Shown: positions 35,885-48,200 of the stretch, in pieces | How positions within the stretch are numbered: position 1 is the stretch's first letter | How the letters are laid out: the number at the start of each line of letters is the position of its first letter | DNA from: Argopecten irradians | Taxonomy: Eukaryota > Mollusca > Bivalvia > Pectinida > Pectinidae | Reading direction: 5' to 3' | Length of the DNA: 64,000 nt | Assembly: GCF_041381155.1 (NCBI RefSeq) | Contig: NC_091140.1 | Span: 24,890,864 to 24,954,863 of the forward strand | Position numbers and translations under genes: made by a program | Notes under the pieces: generated by a model | The model's database searches: none | The model's input: the letters and a program-made list of their open reading frames with translations, nothing else | What the model was told of the DNA's origin: nothing

Positions 35885-37270
35885 TCGATGATAAGCCACG
35901 GCTTATATTCTTTTTTTGGTAGAAAATCCCAGGCTTATTTTCAAAACTGGCTTATTTTTGAGCCCATCTTATTTTCGAAGTCATTTGTCTTGAATGGAGT
36001 CGTAGGCTTACTTACAAGACCGGTTTACTTTCGAAACCTTCCATCGTTGCACGTACATAAGAATACTCATGATCACTTAATTCATGTATAACGCACGTCC
36101 TCTATATTTGTAATAAATGTGCACATGCTCGGCAAAAATACTCCGTTTTATGTTTGTGTTTGTACCAAGTTCTTTGCATGATTAAGATTGACAGTTCATA
36201 TATCACAACAAAAAATAAATTTGGGACAAGGAAGTAATTCCAACCGTGTGGACAAAACAAAATTGTCAAATTTTCGAGGCGATCTGCCCCTTTATCAAGA
36301 CATACAGAACGAACACGATTACATAATAGGATAAGAACAGTAATGCGGGACAAAGTAGACAAATATTAAACTATACAGCACAATGGAGCGCAATTTACCC
36401 TTCGGCAAGTGGCAGCCGAAGGCCGGATCTACAAAAATGTATCCATGCTGTTCGTCAGAACGCTAAAATATGAGCGATGACTGGAAAGCGTGCCACGAGT
36501 GACGTCAAATGTGTGGCGAAATTTATTTATGGTGCTCATTGGTATAGGATGCAAATTTAGTCGCCTATCTCCTCGGTGTGTTTGCAAAGAAGCAAAGCCC
36601 AAAATTTAGTCGCCTTTACTGGGTTACTGGGCAGCATATGTAAAGGATCAAAAACGCGTAGAACAGAACGGGAAAATGCTGGCAGAAGGGATAATTAATT
36701 GAAAAGCAAGTGATCATTTGATGTCAATTTGTATATTTAACGTTCGTTAATGCCTTTGGGATAGCGGGTCTGTAGATTCCGTCTTTGCATATTACAGAGT
36801 TAGCTCCCTTGCGGGTAGGTATCGATTGTTACGTCATTACTTTGTGAGCGCAATTTACGTCGTTTTCTCCGAAACGTATGACGTTACGCTCGCAAACACA
36901 TGACGTCACAATCAATACCTACCCGCAAGTGCAGATAACTCTGTAATATGCAAATTCGGAATAGGTAATCCAGAATATCTCTCTCGATCGACGCTTGGTT
37001 TGTGTCAAACAAAAGAAATATGTATACATAATTAAATAAATCTATTATTTGATCAGCAATCAGAATTTTATTCATACACTACACAGAACATTATGGGAAT
37101 TTTATATCATATATAGGCGGCTTATATTAGGATAATTTTCCTGCAAGTAATCCAAGGCTTACTTTCAAGTGCAGCCTATTTTCAAAGCCGGCATATGTTA
37201 AAGATACATTTGACTGTAAGAAATCCAAGGCTTACTTTCAAGACCGGCTTATTTTCAACTCAGGCTTATT
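35885..37270 (+). repeat. Decayed repeat with GGCTTATTTTC motifs
   Basis: Variants of AGGCTTATTTTCAAAACTGG and AAGGCTTACTTTCAAG recur at 35895-36040 and 37105-37265. They seem to be one old repeat block split by later insertions, including the MITE at 36777. At 36270 a short match (TTCGAGGCGATCTGC) is shared with 46350. Confidence 0.4.
36777..36961 (-). mobile_element. 185-bp foldback MITE, copy 3
   Basis: Third copy, inverted relative to the copies at 2857 and 16862, again 185 bp long. The right flank keeps TA; the left flank reads GA, a likely mutation. Confidence 0.75.
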
Positions 37271-37406
37271 GTCGAGATTTAGGGCATGGCAAATAAACAG
37301 GGATCTTAAGTGTCGTTATATGGCAAAATGGCGTCCAAAGCTCCATTTTGAGTTTTTTAACATAAATCACTAAGAAATCACTAATATCTCTTATTGACTC
37401 CAGTTA

Positions 37407-38416
37407 CTTAAGGATGTACTCCTCTAAGATGTCAAAATTTTCTTGTATTAAACTTTTTTTTCTTATATAGAATTTTGGAAAGAGGAGTTCATACAATAAA
37501 AGAAAACGGAAGAAAAAACATATGTCCGTGTACTCGTTTTTGAGCTATTGTCACTCAAAGATACCGAGTTGAAAAAATATCGGATTTTATGGGAATTTTG
37601 CCGTTTTGACTATATACACAAGATATTAAGGCCATAATTTCCTAATGAGGTGTTTGATATGTATGGATGTTTGGAGAATTTATTGTCCAGTAGTCTTCAT
37701 TAGAAATATACCAGTTTTGATTAATTAGACTAATATTTTTTCTCGGAATAACAACATATGCTACCCCTACCCCTTAATTTTGAGCTACAAAATGCACAGT
37801 TTTTAGCCTTTTTGCCAAATCTTACCCTTTATAGAAAACGTTCTGGTATTAAACTTTTGTTAATATTTTGCATATCAACAGGGAAAGAGTTGTTTTTTCT
37901 AAATCAGGCAGAAAAATGGGGGGTCCGTGTGCTTATTTTTGCCCCATTTGAATATTTGTTATTTTTCAGTATTTTAGAGTAAAAAATAAAAGTGCTCAAA
38001 TTACCATTAAATGTAAAAATAATGTGACAAAAGTGATTCATTTCACACATTAATGCTCAATATTTTAATTTCCATGAACCAAGTAAAGATTTACAGCAAA
38101 AATTAGCTCGATACAGCTAAAAATACTGGCGCAGTGATGATTTAAGTAAAATCAATTTCAGTAAAAAATGGTAAAACTGTGACTCTACTCAAAGCGAAAA
38201 AAGACACAATTTCAAAATGGCTGCCAAATGAACCATTTCTTAAAATCCCCATATAAAAAAATCTACTAAAAATAGAAATGTAATTTTTGACAATATTTGC
38301 AACTGGCAACATGCTACAGATATTGATAGATTGTATTTAAAAATCTCATAACTTTTTTGATCTATGTCGAAACGAGACTTCAACGGGACTGAAACCTCAG
38401 AGGAATACATCCTTAG
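37407..38416. mobile_element. 1.0-kb non-coding element with inverted ends
   Basis: The left end CTTAAGGATGTACTCCTCTA and the right end, read on the other strand, TCTAAGGATGTATTCCTCTG are inverted repeats of about 23 bp. The interior is AT-rich with no transposase. It is a non-autonomous DNA transposon. Confidence 0.65.
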
Positions 38417-39512
38417 AATACATTTCATCCTATTTAAGGCATCGCGGTTCAGAACGACGATATGTTTATTATATGTGAAATTGCAGTTCGTAATAACATT
38501 TGTTTGATAGACAGAATAATGTAAAATAAGATATAAACCCACATTTGCCTGTTTTGTTGTAAGTGTAGGGCCGATCATTTTATTTTAGCCTATGCAACCA
38601 TCGTTATGCGTAGTCTTGGAACCACCATATTGGGTATAAGATGTGTTTAAATCGGTATTAAATTGGTACGTGATGCAGATATTTCGAAACGTTGTGTCGT
38701 TTTGTGTCATACAATACAAGTTACATCACATTGAATAAACGATTTTTGTAACGCATACTTTTATGATTTTCAAATAGGTTTGTATTAAACGGCAGATCAA
38801 ATGATCAATGATATGATTTAGGCCAACTATAACACATGTGCCATGATGTGTGGTTTTCTGTGTATATTGCACCATGAATTAAGTCTTTCCATTTGAAAAA
38901 AGGAACGCACTGTTGGTTTATGATATCTTACTTTAAAACACTTGGACAGAAGTTATTCAAATTATGCATTGAGCTACATCTGTCCAGTGTAAATATAAAT
39001 CATTGTCTGTGATACTCAATGTAAATGTCGAGGTCAGACCGTGATCGGGACGTAGTGAACGAATATGTGGTGTATTGCATGCATTCCACTTCGTGGTGAG
39101 AGAGACACACACATAGAACTGTGTGATTGAGTACAGATATGTAATTTAAAGAACTGTTCATCTTACGGTTACTTTTACGTTTATGTGGAGATATAATGAA
39201 TGACAAATTAATGATTAAGTAGCGCACGTCTCCTTAAATAACTGCATTTTCCTTTTATAAATGACTAATGAACATCAGTCCACCATGAGTGAAGTCGATA
39301 GGGGCCTATTCACTTCCTTGTTAATCTATGGAAATTCTAAATGTGATGTATACGTACCAAGGCTTTATGACTCATACGAGTCAGTTTTGTTGGGCATCTC
39401 ACAGTCATTACGAAATTAGATGACCTAATTATATTTCATTATTTTTCTCTCATTCATTCATGAACGAAATATGCTGAATTTAAGCATTATTCTTGATATC
39501 CTTTGAGTTAAG

Positions 39513-39613
39513 GAAGTCATAGACAAAACTAGAAGGATATTCTTCATAGACGTGATGCATCTATAATTCGCTTCTACGAAAAAGAATGTCCACCCGCTTT
39601 TGTCTATGACTTA
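39513..39613. repeat. About 100-bp foldback
   Basis: GAAGTCATAGACAAAA at 39513 pairs with TTTTGTCTATGACTT ending at about 39612. The loop has no coding sense. A small MITE is likely. Confidence 0.55.
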
Positions 39614-42051
39614 ATAAACCCAAAAGAAATAGAAAATGATGGTTATAATTTAATTTTAATTTAATTCAATGACGTAATAATTATATATATTTAAACTTAT
39701 ATTTACAATAAAACAAATTCAGTTGTGGCGCATTGATATCTTGTCAATAGTTTAGTTTGACCAATGACTGTGTCATTTTTTTAAAGTTTTAGCGAAAACG
39801 TTATATAGCACCATTATCATTGGGGTGTCAATTATGTCAAAATTAATATTGTCATCGACAATGGTCACCGAATGTATTGATGACGTCATTGTGCAGCGCA
39901 TGTGAACTATCCTCCAGTACACATGAGATAACTCTGCGTGGATTATTGGAGCAAATATACAAAATAATGAACAGGGAAGTTAGAATAGAGACTGATATTG
40001 AGGATAGACATTCATGCGCATGCTACTTTTGTTTGGATCAGGAAACGGTTAAGAAATGCCTCTTTTTAACACTTTATACACTAATGTCGTTTGTGACTGG
40101 ACAACAATGACCATCAAATTGTATTCAGTAAGGCGAAATGATCGAATAACCCAAACAATGAACCAACTATTCATGAATCATGTAAAAATATGAAAAAAGC
40201 CGAAAATTAAACACGTCTTTCCGTTTCCAGCTAGTTTAAGTAAATAATACATATGCACTGTTCCATTGTATAGTGACAGTGCACTTCATAGGCATGCCAT
40301 TTTGTTCCGTGAGAACCATGCAGGAGCCCGTTATTGTTTACAACACGAATACGTGACTCCATGTCATTTGTTCACATTCAATTGACATTTTATCGATGTT
40401 TAGTTACGACTTAAGTTATAACTTAGTTATATGTATGGATGATTCCAACAATGAAACCTAACAGCCACACCTAGATTCATTGTTTGTTGGACCTATTTAC
40501 AAGTTATTTTACATGATTCTGCCAATCAAAACTACCAGTTCCACATTAATTTAACCAAAGCCTCGAACCGAACTAAGGTATTTTTCTTTACTATGAATCA
40601 ATAGTTGTATTTAACAAACTGTTCCCAGTAAACATGTCCGACATTTGAGAGACTAAAATCATTCTATCACTGAAACGCAATATCTATAAAAGTTTTCCAC
40701 GAAACATTCGATAGACATGAGGGATTTCTCACTCATGATTGATTCCTGATGCGGGGCTTTGGACGTCAATTTTTGTTCGCATACCAAATTACATGTTCAA
40801 ATACCAAGATACGTTCAGAAACGTTCTTTCTACCTCATCGGTGATATCTGCACTTCCGGTGATGGTGAGATCTATCTGTCTTACCCAGGGCAAGACAGCC
40901 TGGACAATCCATATCACCCTTGACCAGGAACTCTTCACGTGCGTGCTAAATTTTGAACTTATGATATTCGCATATTTTGTTGATGTTTACCTGGTAAAAA
41001 GACTATTATAAATAGTTTTGATACAATATGTGTTAATATTTCTTTGACTTCGAATATTTCTTGTTTATCCCAGTGAAACAAATTTCAATAAGTTTTTTGA
41101 AAAAGTAAAATAAAAGAATTAAGACTATACAATTAGTAAATAAACATATGTCTTTTTTTAAATCGTGTATGTTTTAAACATTTGTTGGGGAAATTACAAG
41201 GCGCCCCGGCATACAGCTTTTAACTCATAATAAAAAATGTTACATACGTATCAATAATATATGTGTTAAATCTATATCTCACAATGAAGAAAGATTGTAC
41301 TATGGGCAGATTAAATGAGACTTGAAAATTATTTTTATTTATCATAATGCTTACCTAAGACGATAAAAAAGAGTGACTTTAGTTTTCAATCTATATTCCT
41401 GTTTAATATACATACATTTTTATTTTTATATAATGATACTATTAACTATTTAGGTGAGGTAACTCCCTGTAAAGTAATAATAGATAAATATGTTTATTTG
41501 TGCAAACTTGTGTACCCTTCAGTGGTTGACTAAAGGTCTTTGGACTTTATAACCTGTACCTGTTTAATTTAATTAATATTACCACAATATATACTATAAA
41601 GTATATTTAGAATAATACCACTACTATTTTAGTAAACGTAATAAAATTAATAAACAAATAAGTTCAATTACAAAACCATTCTTCATCAGCGAGTTACTCC
41701 CCTTTACTTTCGGTGTATATCTCTGTTTGGCCAGTCTAGTATCTATGTAGAGTAGTATTAAAAAGACATTTGGCTCCCGCATCTTCTGTAAATGTCTTCA
41801 ATAAGGTATATGTATGTCTTGAATTAACAATGTTTGTCCTCCATAAAACAATTCACTGGTGATTTTCGTCTCACAATCATTATAACAATAAATAGTTAAT
41901 AATATCATTATATGAGAATAAATTCCACAAGTTAAAAGCCATTTCGGCAAGACATGCACCTAAGTCCCATCAAATGAGCTGGCTAGATCGAAGTGTTATT
42001 GTCAAAATCATGCCAACAAATATATTTTACATCTGTATTTTAACAGGAGCT

Positions 42052-42123
42052 GCCAGGGATGGTGCACCCTGAGGTCACCTTCCCGAACAATATTGTCCTT
42101 ACACAGGAGGGTTTGCGCCCAGC
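42052..42123 (+). other. Possible retroelement coding fragment
   Basis: After TTTTAACAG the plus strand reads ELPGMVHPEVTFPNNIVLTQ then EGLRP before the similarity ends. It reminds me of a C-terminal region (...LRPDIVIWS...) found in some retroelement proteins. The match is from memory and short. An exon of an unknown gene is the alternative. Confidence 0.25.
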
Positions 42124-43573
42124 ATACAAAATATAAATGATTCAAATGCTATTGCAGAATTAGTATTTAGTTGAGAAGGAAAAAAATAGGTAAAATCTTC
42201 AAAGGAACATCTTTATTTTCTGATTATGTTGAATGTACATTTTGTAACAGCTATAATGATATAAGTACAATTAAAAGGACACAACGTTTTGAAATATGAA
42301 AAATGGCTTTTTAAGGAGATCTTAAATATTTTGTTAGCTCAATGTATTGAGATTTAATGTGTATGATTCAATATTTATAATGAAGAGAATGAAATAATTA
42401 AATACATTATGAAATAAACAAGATATAGCACTAAAAGACACTGATAAACACGCAAATAACTATAGATATGCACCATCAAATCCAAAAGTTACTCATATCA
42501 TACATATTAAATATTTAAACATACACATCATACATACAAAAATCACTCAAACGTTCCATATTTATCCATTGTTGTTACCGCAATAGAGAAAATATAATAT
42601 AGAACTTAAGCTTCATATAAAGAATACAATTGAGCGGTCACCAAAGAGAATGGTTTCTAATTTAAATTCCCCAATATTGTCAGGTTTTTTTTGTTTTGTA
42701 TTAAACCATGTATCTTTTGAAATTTGAAAAGGTATTTATATGCCAAGCCTATATCCATCTACCACATTTCCCGGAAACTCATATCAAACCATCACTAAAC
42801 GCAACGGATCAGTTTATTTCTGTAATATACAACAGGAAACAGGAAGAACACAATTTTAGAAATCACAAAAATTTGTCATCAGGATACAACAGAAAGGATT
42901 AAAACAGATACAGAGGAAACAATCTAAATAATATTGGTATATAAATTGAAATCACCGCATCACAGGAAAATAAAAAAGTAATCAGATTAGGGAAAATATC
43001 GATCTGAAATGAAGTGGAAGTACATAGGCCTATCGTATTACTCTGAACTGTTCAGAAACAAAGAAAACCATATTCAGGAACATTCAGAATCTTAAAAACA
43101 ACAGAAAACACTTTACAATACACAACCGCAATGACTTAACATAACGCGAAAGAGATTGTGAAAGGATATCAAGGAAGAAGCATAGAAATAACAAGTAGAG
43201 GAACAAGCAGGATTTATCTACAGAGTCCAGTGACCGACATGGGACAGACGGAGCATCCGTCTGGAAAAAAATGGAGTGATTTTGAAAAGCTAGTGTTGAA
43301 CGTTGATAAAGTGATTTGGATAAATGTTTAAGAACATGACGACCAGTACATCTAGAGGAAAACTACGCCCGTGGCCATTGCCTAACTATAAAACTATGTT
43401 TATAATTATTATTTACATTTTGCCCTGATGTTATCAAACATTTGTTTGTTTTCAATTGAACATAAATACATGGCTTTACATCCTTTAATACCCTTACAGA
43501 AACTAAAATATGGCGAGGTATCTAAATCTAGTTTGTTCAACACACTAAAGATTTGAATTATTACATTTCTTCC

Positions 43574-43689
43574 TGATACAACTATATATACTTTGATAAA
43601 ACAAAACAATTTCTAATTCTATAAAAAATCTTGATACAACTATATATACTTTGATAAAACAAAACAATTTCTGATTCTATAAAAAATCT
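43574..43689. repeat. 58-bp tandem duplication
   Basis: The unit starting TGATACAACTATATATACTT occurs twice, differing at one base (CTAATTC versus CTGATTC). Confidence 0.85.
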
Positions 43690-45025
43690 TGGTTTGGAAT
43701 TAATAAAGGGAATGAAGTTTTTTTCCCAAACATTTCGAACACCCTTATCAAACCATCTTTTGTTAAAAAAATATTATCACACAATGCAATAAAAAAGGGT
43801 TGTACCATAAAGGAAGTCTTAAAAATTCAGAAGGAATTCTTACATGTATTGCTTCAGACACCCTCGCGCATGCCTCGAAAACATGGTTCCAAAATGTATT
43901 ATAATTGGTTCAATAGTTGTTGATTAAATCAGTATTTAGATTTTTTATACATCAAATTGTACATCAAATTTTGTCCGTTCCTGAAACTTTTTAAAAGCTT
44001 TTCAGATAACATAACAATCATTCACAATTAATCATTTATGGTCTTCTAAGCCTTTTACGGTTGGCAATCCCACTACAGACTTATTTAGAACATACAGTTT
44101 TACATATCATCTAGGATAATTGTTTTATATGTTCCACACTACAATATCTTAATAATATAACGGCAAGGTAGTCTCTGAACAATAGCTGGCGCATATTGAA
44201 ATCTTCCCTGGAAGGGATATCCCCAATCCTTTAAACTTTTGGAGATTGAGAATGACGATGACCGTGATTTGCTTCAGTAAAAGTCCGCACAAATATTTTT
44301 TTTACATAAAAACGGGTTGTAATATACTTTAATTACAAAGACTGATCACATATACTAAATAGTTACTGTGACAATTTTACTGTGTTATTTTCTCTCCTGT
44401 TACTTATCATCTCTGTTTAAATGTAAAAATAATGAAATCGTGAACAAATTCAGGAAACGATGTCGTGCGACAACCCTTAAAACACCATGAATATTAAAAC
44501 AAGAAAAACAATTGCGAAATGGAATATTTTTGACAGATATGTGACTTAAATAAATAAAAAATGTTTGAACTTTCTTTACTTGAATTCAAACATGTCATGT
44601 CTAGACATTTATTAATCAAACCATGTGATCTTCCTCTTTAATTTTGGTTATTCAAACCTGCTGAAACACAGGGCTGGACCGGGCATGCTTCAAAGCTCTC
44701 TATTTATAAATTTATGCACTGCTGACAAGTACACAAATCATGAAATTAAAACTAAAGACATCCATCAATTTGCGGAATGTTGAGAAAAAAATCTGGATTT
44801 AAGCACAAGTAAGAATTATTTTACAATTATCTTTAGAGATTGTTCCGATTTAGATAGCGTCACGTAAGGCACTGGAAAAGGCTTTTTCTCAACGCTTTCT
44901 TCATTGTCCTTTTTATTTTGCAAATATGGAGTGGACAGTGGGAAAGCATTCTTATGCTGGTATCACATTAATGTAAACGTGAGCAAAAACAAAACAAGCC
45001 CATGAAATCTAAGTCTTGTTGTCTA

Positions 45026-45270
45026 CTATCGAATCATCATTTTCGTCTTTTTCAAAGGTGTGCATACGATGTGACTACTGGGAAAATACTTCCATAGCAT
45101 AGCATTGTTGTCACCTGTTCGGGCGGCTGTCTTATACAGGCCATTCAGGTTGGCGTCATAGCAATTCTTGAACCACCAACCACATTGGTAGGCAGTGGCG
45201 CAATTTAGTTGAGAAACATCCTTATCGTAGGTGGAAAAACCGCTGCCGTCGTGGAAGCCAAAAGCATCAC
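45026..45270 (-). CDS. FReD gene 2 exon 5 (terminal)
   Basis: It reads DAFGFHDGSGFSTYDKDVS, NCATAYQCGWWFKNCYDANL and a tail HIVCTPLKKTKMMIR then TAG. Cysteines in AYQCGWW and HIVCTP are absent from gene 1. The calcium-site acidic run is shortened by two residues. Confidence 0.87.
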
Positions 45271-48200
45271 CTTTATAGAGAAATTAAATTGATAAACTTC
45301 ATCATCAATCAACAAGATACGATGTGTGAATGGTTAAAAATAACTCCAACATAAGGATGCAATGTTTATGCTTCACCATGCAATCATTCGTATTGCTCAG
45401 GTATTGAAAGCGTTTTAGCTTCATCAAGACTTTCTGTATAATAAGATCACTTTAACCACCATTAGGCATGTGTATATTGAACATTGTGCTATAAGGTTTT
45501 TCCTTTGTTAATTTTGTGGTGAAGTTGATACATAAAAAAACTACAAAAACAGAATACTTACGGGACACGGATCCGGAGAATCCCTTTACGGAAAGCCTGT
45601 AATTCTGGTCCTCGTTGGCTACTTGGAATGTAGAGTACTGGGCATATCCCTTCGTCCCGTCCCAAGCCTCCAGTTCTATACGTAGAATCCGCGGCGTACT
45701 CGCCAGTAGATGGAGATTGTCATTACCTTTAATGGATATCGGCGTGACAAATTACTTGAAATAGCATTATTTGCATTGTCATTTTAAAAGTCTGTTATCA
45801 TACATAAAATTAACAAGCACTTTTAAATGAGGAATAGAAAACAAAGTTTTTAACATTCTATAGGAATTGACATACAAGTAAACCAATGTTATTTACCTCC
45901 TATCAATTACCAAAAACCGACCAGACTACCCGGTGTCTAGACTTTTCAATTTACCGAGGCATATTTTGAGGGACATGCAGGTGCTCGCCAATAATCCCTC
46001 CCCCACTTGAACTGAAACAAAACGTCATTCAAGGGAAAGGTTCTTGATCACCAACCTGCAGACCCGAACGTACGATTCCATTGATTTTTCAATGGATTAT
46101 TTTTTCCAATCAATAAGCAACATCGACGTCTTTACTGTGATGTCATGGTTATGTCGGGTTTTCGCGACATTCTCGAAGTTTTTTCTTCATACTAGTATGA
46201 GAATAAAAAGAATACTTAATCAGAAAATCGGATTTATTATGAAAACAAATAAAAATTAATTATAAACATATATCTGAAGAATACGAATTACTTGAAGTAG
46301 TAAAAATGGAGCAAAGAAGAAATTCTTTTTGTGGACAGAATCTTGTTGAATGTTCGAGGCGATCTGCTCCTTTGCACAGACAGAAAAGAACAAGTAAAAT
46401 TGCATATTGAAGACAGTCACTAATGTTCACAAAACATAAACACATACAGAACACACAGAAAAAACTATTGGGACAATGGCGCTGCGTATTGTCTGGATTA
46501 TCCATTTGGTCAATGACAATTTTATAGTCGCGATCGCCGAAGGCTTATGTAGTTTATTGAAAGGCATATTATTATGATGTGCAGTTTATACTATATCAAA
46601 ATTATAAATTATATATTATTTACATACGTAAACACTTAGTGTAATAAAGTGTGTAACACCAAGCGTACCAAATAGAGGTTTGTTTGTTTATAAACAAGAG
46701 ATGGATATTACCCCTATGCTATGAGCAAACACGCCCGCAGTGGGGATCTCGTAAGGATTTTACTATGTAGGTCTGAGATCCAAAAGAAAACTTGGCAAAC
46801 CCAAACAAATAAACTTATTGGTTAATATATAAAGCGAAGTGTTCTACGACATAATTGCATGGAAGTAACCATAAAATATGTAAACATTTGAAAAATGACG
46901 GAGTACGACAACTCGCCCCAAATTTTATAAGAATCTCTGGTATGATAATATGAAGAATAGAGATATTCTACCCGAGGATCACAAAAACCTGAACATTTTG
47001 TGATCCCGGGGGAAGAATATCCCTATCCTTCATATACACATATCAAAGAGTAGTTTTCTCTCATACCTCGACGTTTTATTGCAATTTTGCTTCTATGATT
47101 TTCCTCCATTTTGAAATAAATTTGAAAAAAACGCAACTGAAACTCAAATTCTCCATACGTGAAAATTGCGTGATATTTTCAACGCAAATCCTGTTGTTTG
47201 TATCGTTAAAAGTAAACACTGCCTAGTTCCTGAAAAATACCAGCCATTATTACACATGTAGATATTAGAGAAAATTCACGAATTAAGTCGGCCCAGATGG
47301 CCTCATTCCTTGATATGGCTACCTAAGGGCAGCACAGCACCAGCATACCATTGTCAAACAGACAACAGCAACTGAATAGTGTTGAAAAATAAATGTTACA
47401 TGAGGTCAGGGTGGAACCTTTATGCCTCGGGATTATCGGGTCTACAGGTTGGTGAAGAACTTTTCCCTTTATTTGTCTCGGATCATGTGGGACAGTGACA
47501 AGTTTTTTTTTGTCAAAATTTAGCAATTATTATCCCTTATCTTCTATAACCGACATTTATTTCACATCAATTGCGAAACAATTGATATAACTTATAACTA
47601 AAATTCAAAGTAACGTAAAATTTGTTCTAGAAAATTTCATTTTGTTAGTAGAAACACATTTTCTTGTTAGCGTTATCAATCTAGAAATTGGGTTTTGACA
47701 GACATTTTCTGTAGAAATAGTTGCTTAATCAATACTTAAAAATACTTACTAATAGTGTTATTCTTCGGCTTTGTATGGATATCATACAGTGTGGTAATCT
47801 ACATATCATACATTGTGGTAATCTACATATCATATAGTGTGGTAATCTACATATCATACAGTGTGGTAATCTACATATCATACAGTGTGGTAATCTACAT
47901 ATTATACAGTGTGATAATCTACAATATCATACAGTGTTGTAATCTACATATTATACAGTGTGGTAATCTGCATATTATACAGTGTGGTGATCTACATATT
48001 ATACAGTGTGGTCATCTACATATTATACAGTGTGGTAATCTACATATTATACAGTGTGGTAATCTACATATTATACAGTGTGGTAGTCAACATATTCTAC
48101 AGTGTGGTAATCTACATATTATACAGTGTGGTAATCTACATATTATACAGTGTGGTAATCTACATATTATACAGTGTGGTAATCTACATATTATACAGTG

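Larger units (their letters stand above)
34956..45025. other. 10-kb spacer between the two FReD genes
   Basis: No convincing gene was found. It holds a CA run near 35038-35055, GGCTTATTTTC-rich decayed repeats (35885-36060 and 37105-37270), a 185-bp MITE, a 1-kb inverted-end element, a small foldback, and a 58-bp tandem duplication. The first few hundred bases should contain the FReD gene 1 promoter. I see no TATA box there. Confidence 0.45.

Noticed and set aside
35480..35899. 139-codon minus-strand open frame
   Set aside because: AT-rich, with no domain, signal peptide or splice context; overlapped by other open frames on the opposite strand.
40739..41011. Open frames on both strands (VQAVLPWVRQIDLTITGSAD on minus; LTQGKTAWTIHITLDQ on plus)
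   Set aside because: Both strands look protein-like, which cannot both be true. No complete set of splice partners was found, and no family is recognised.
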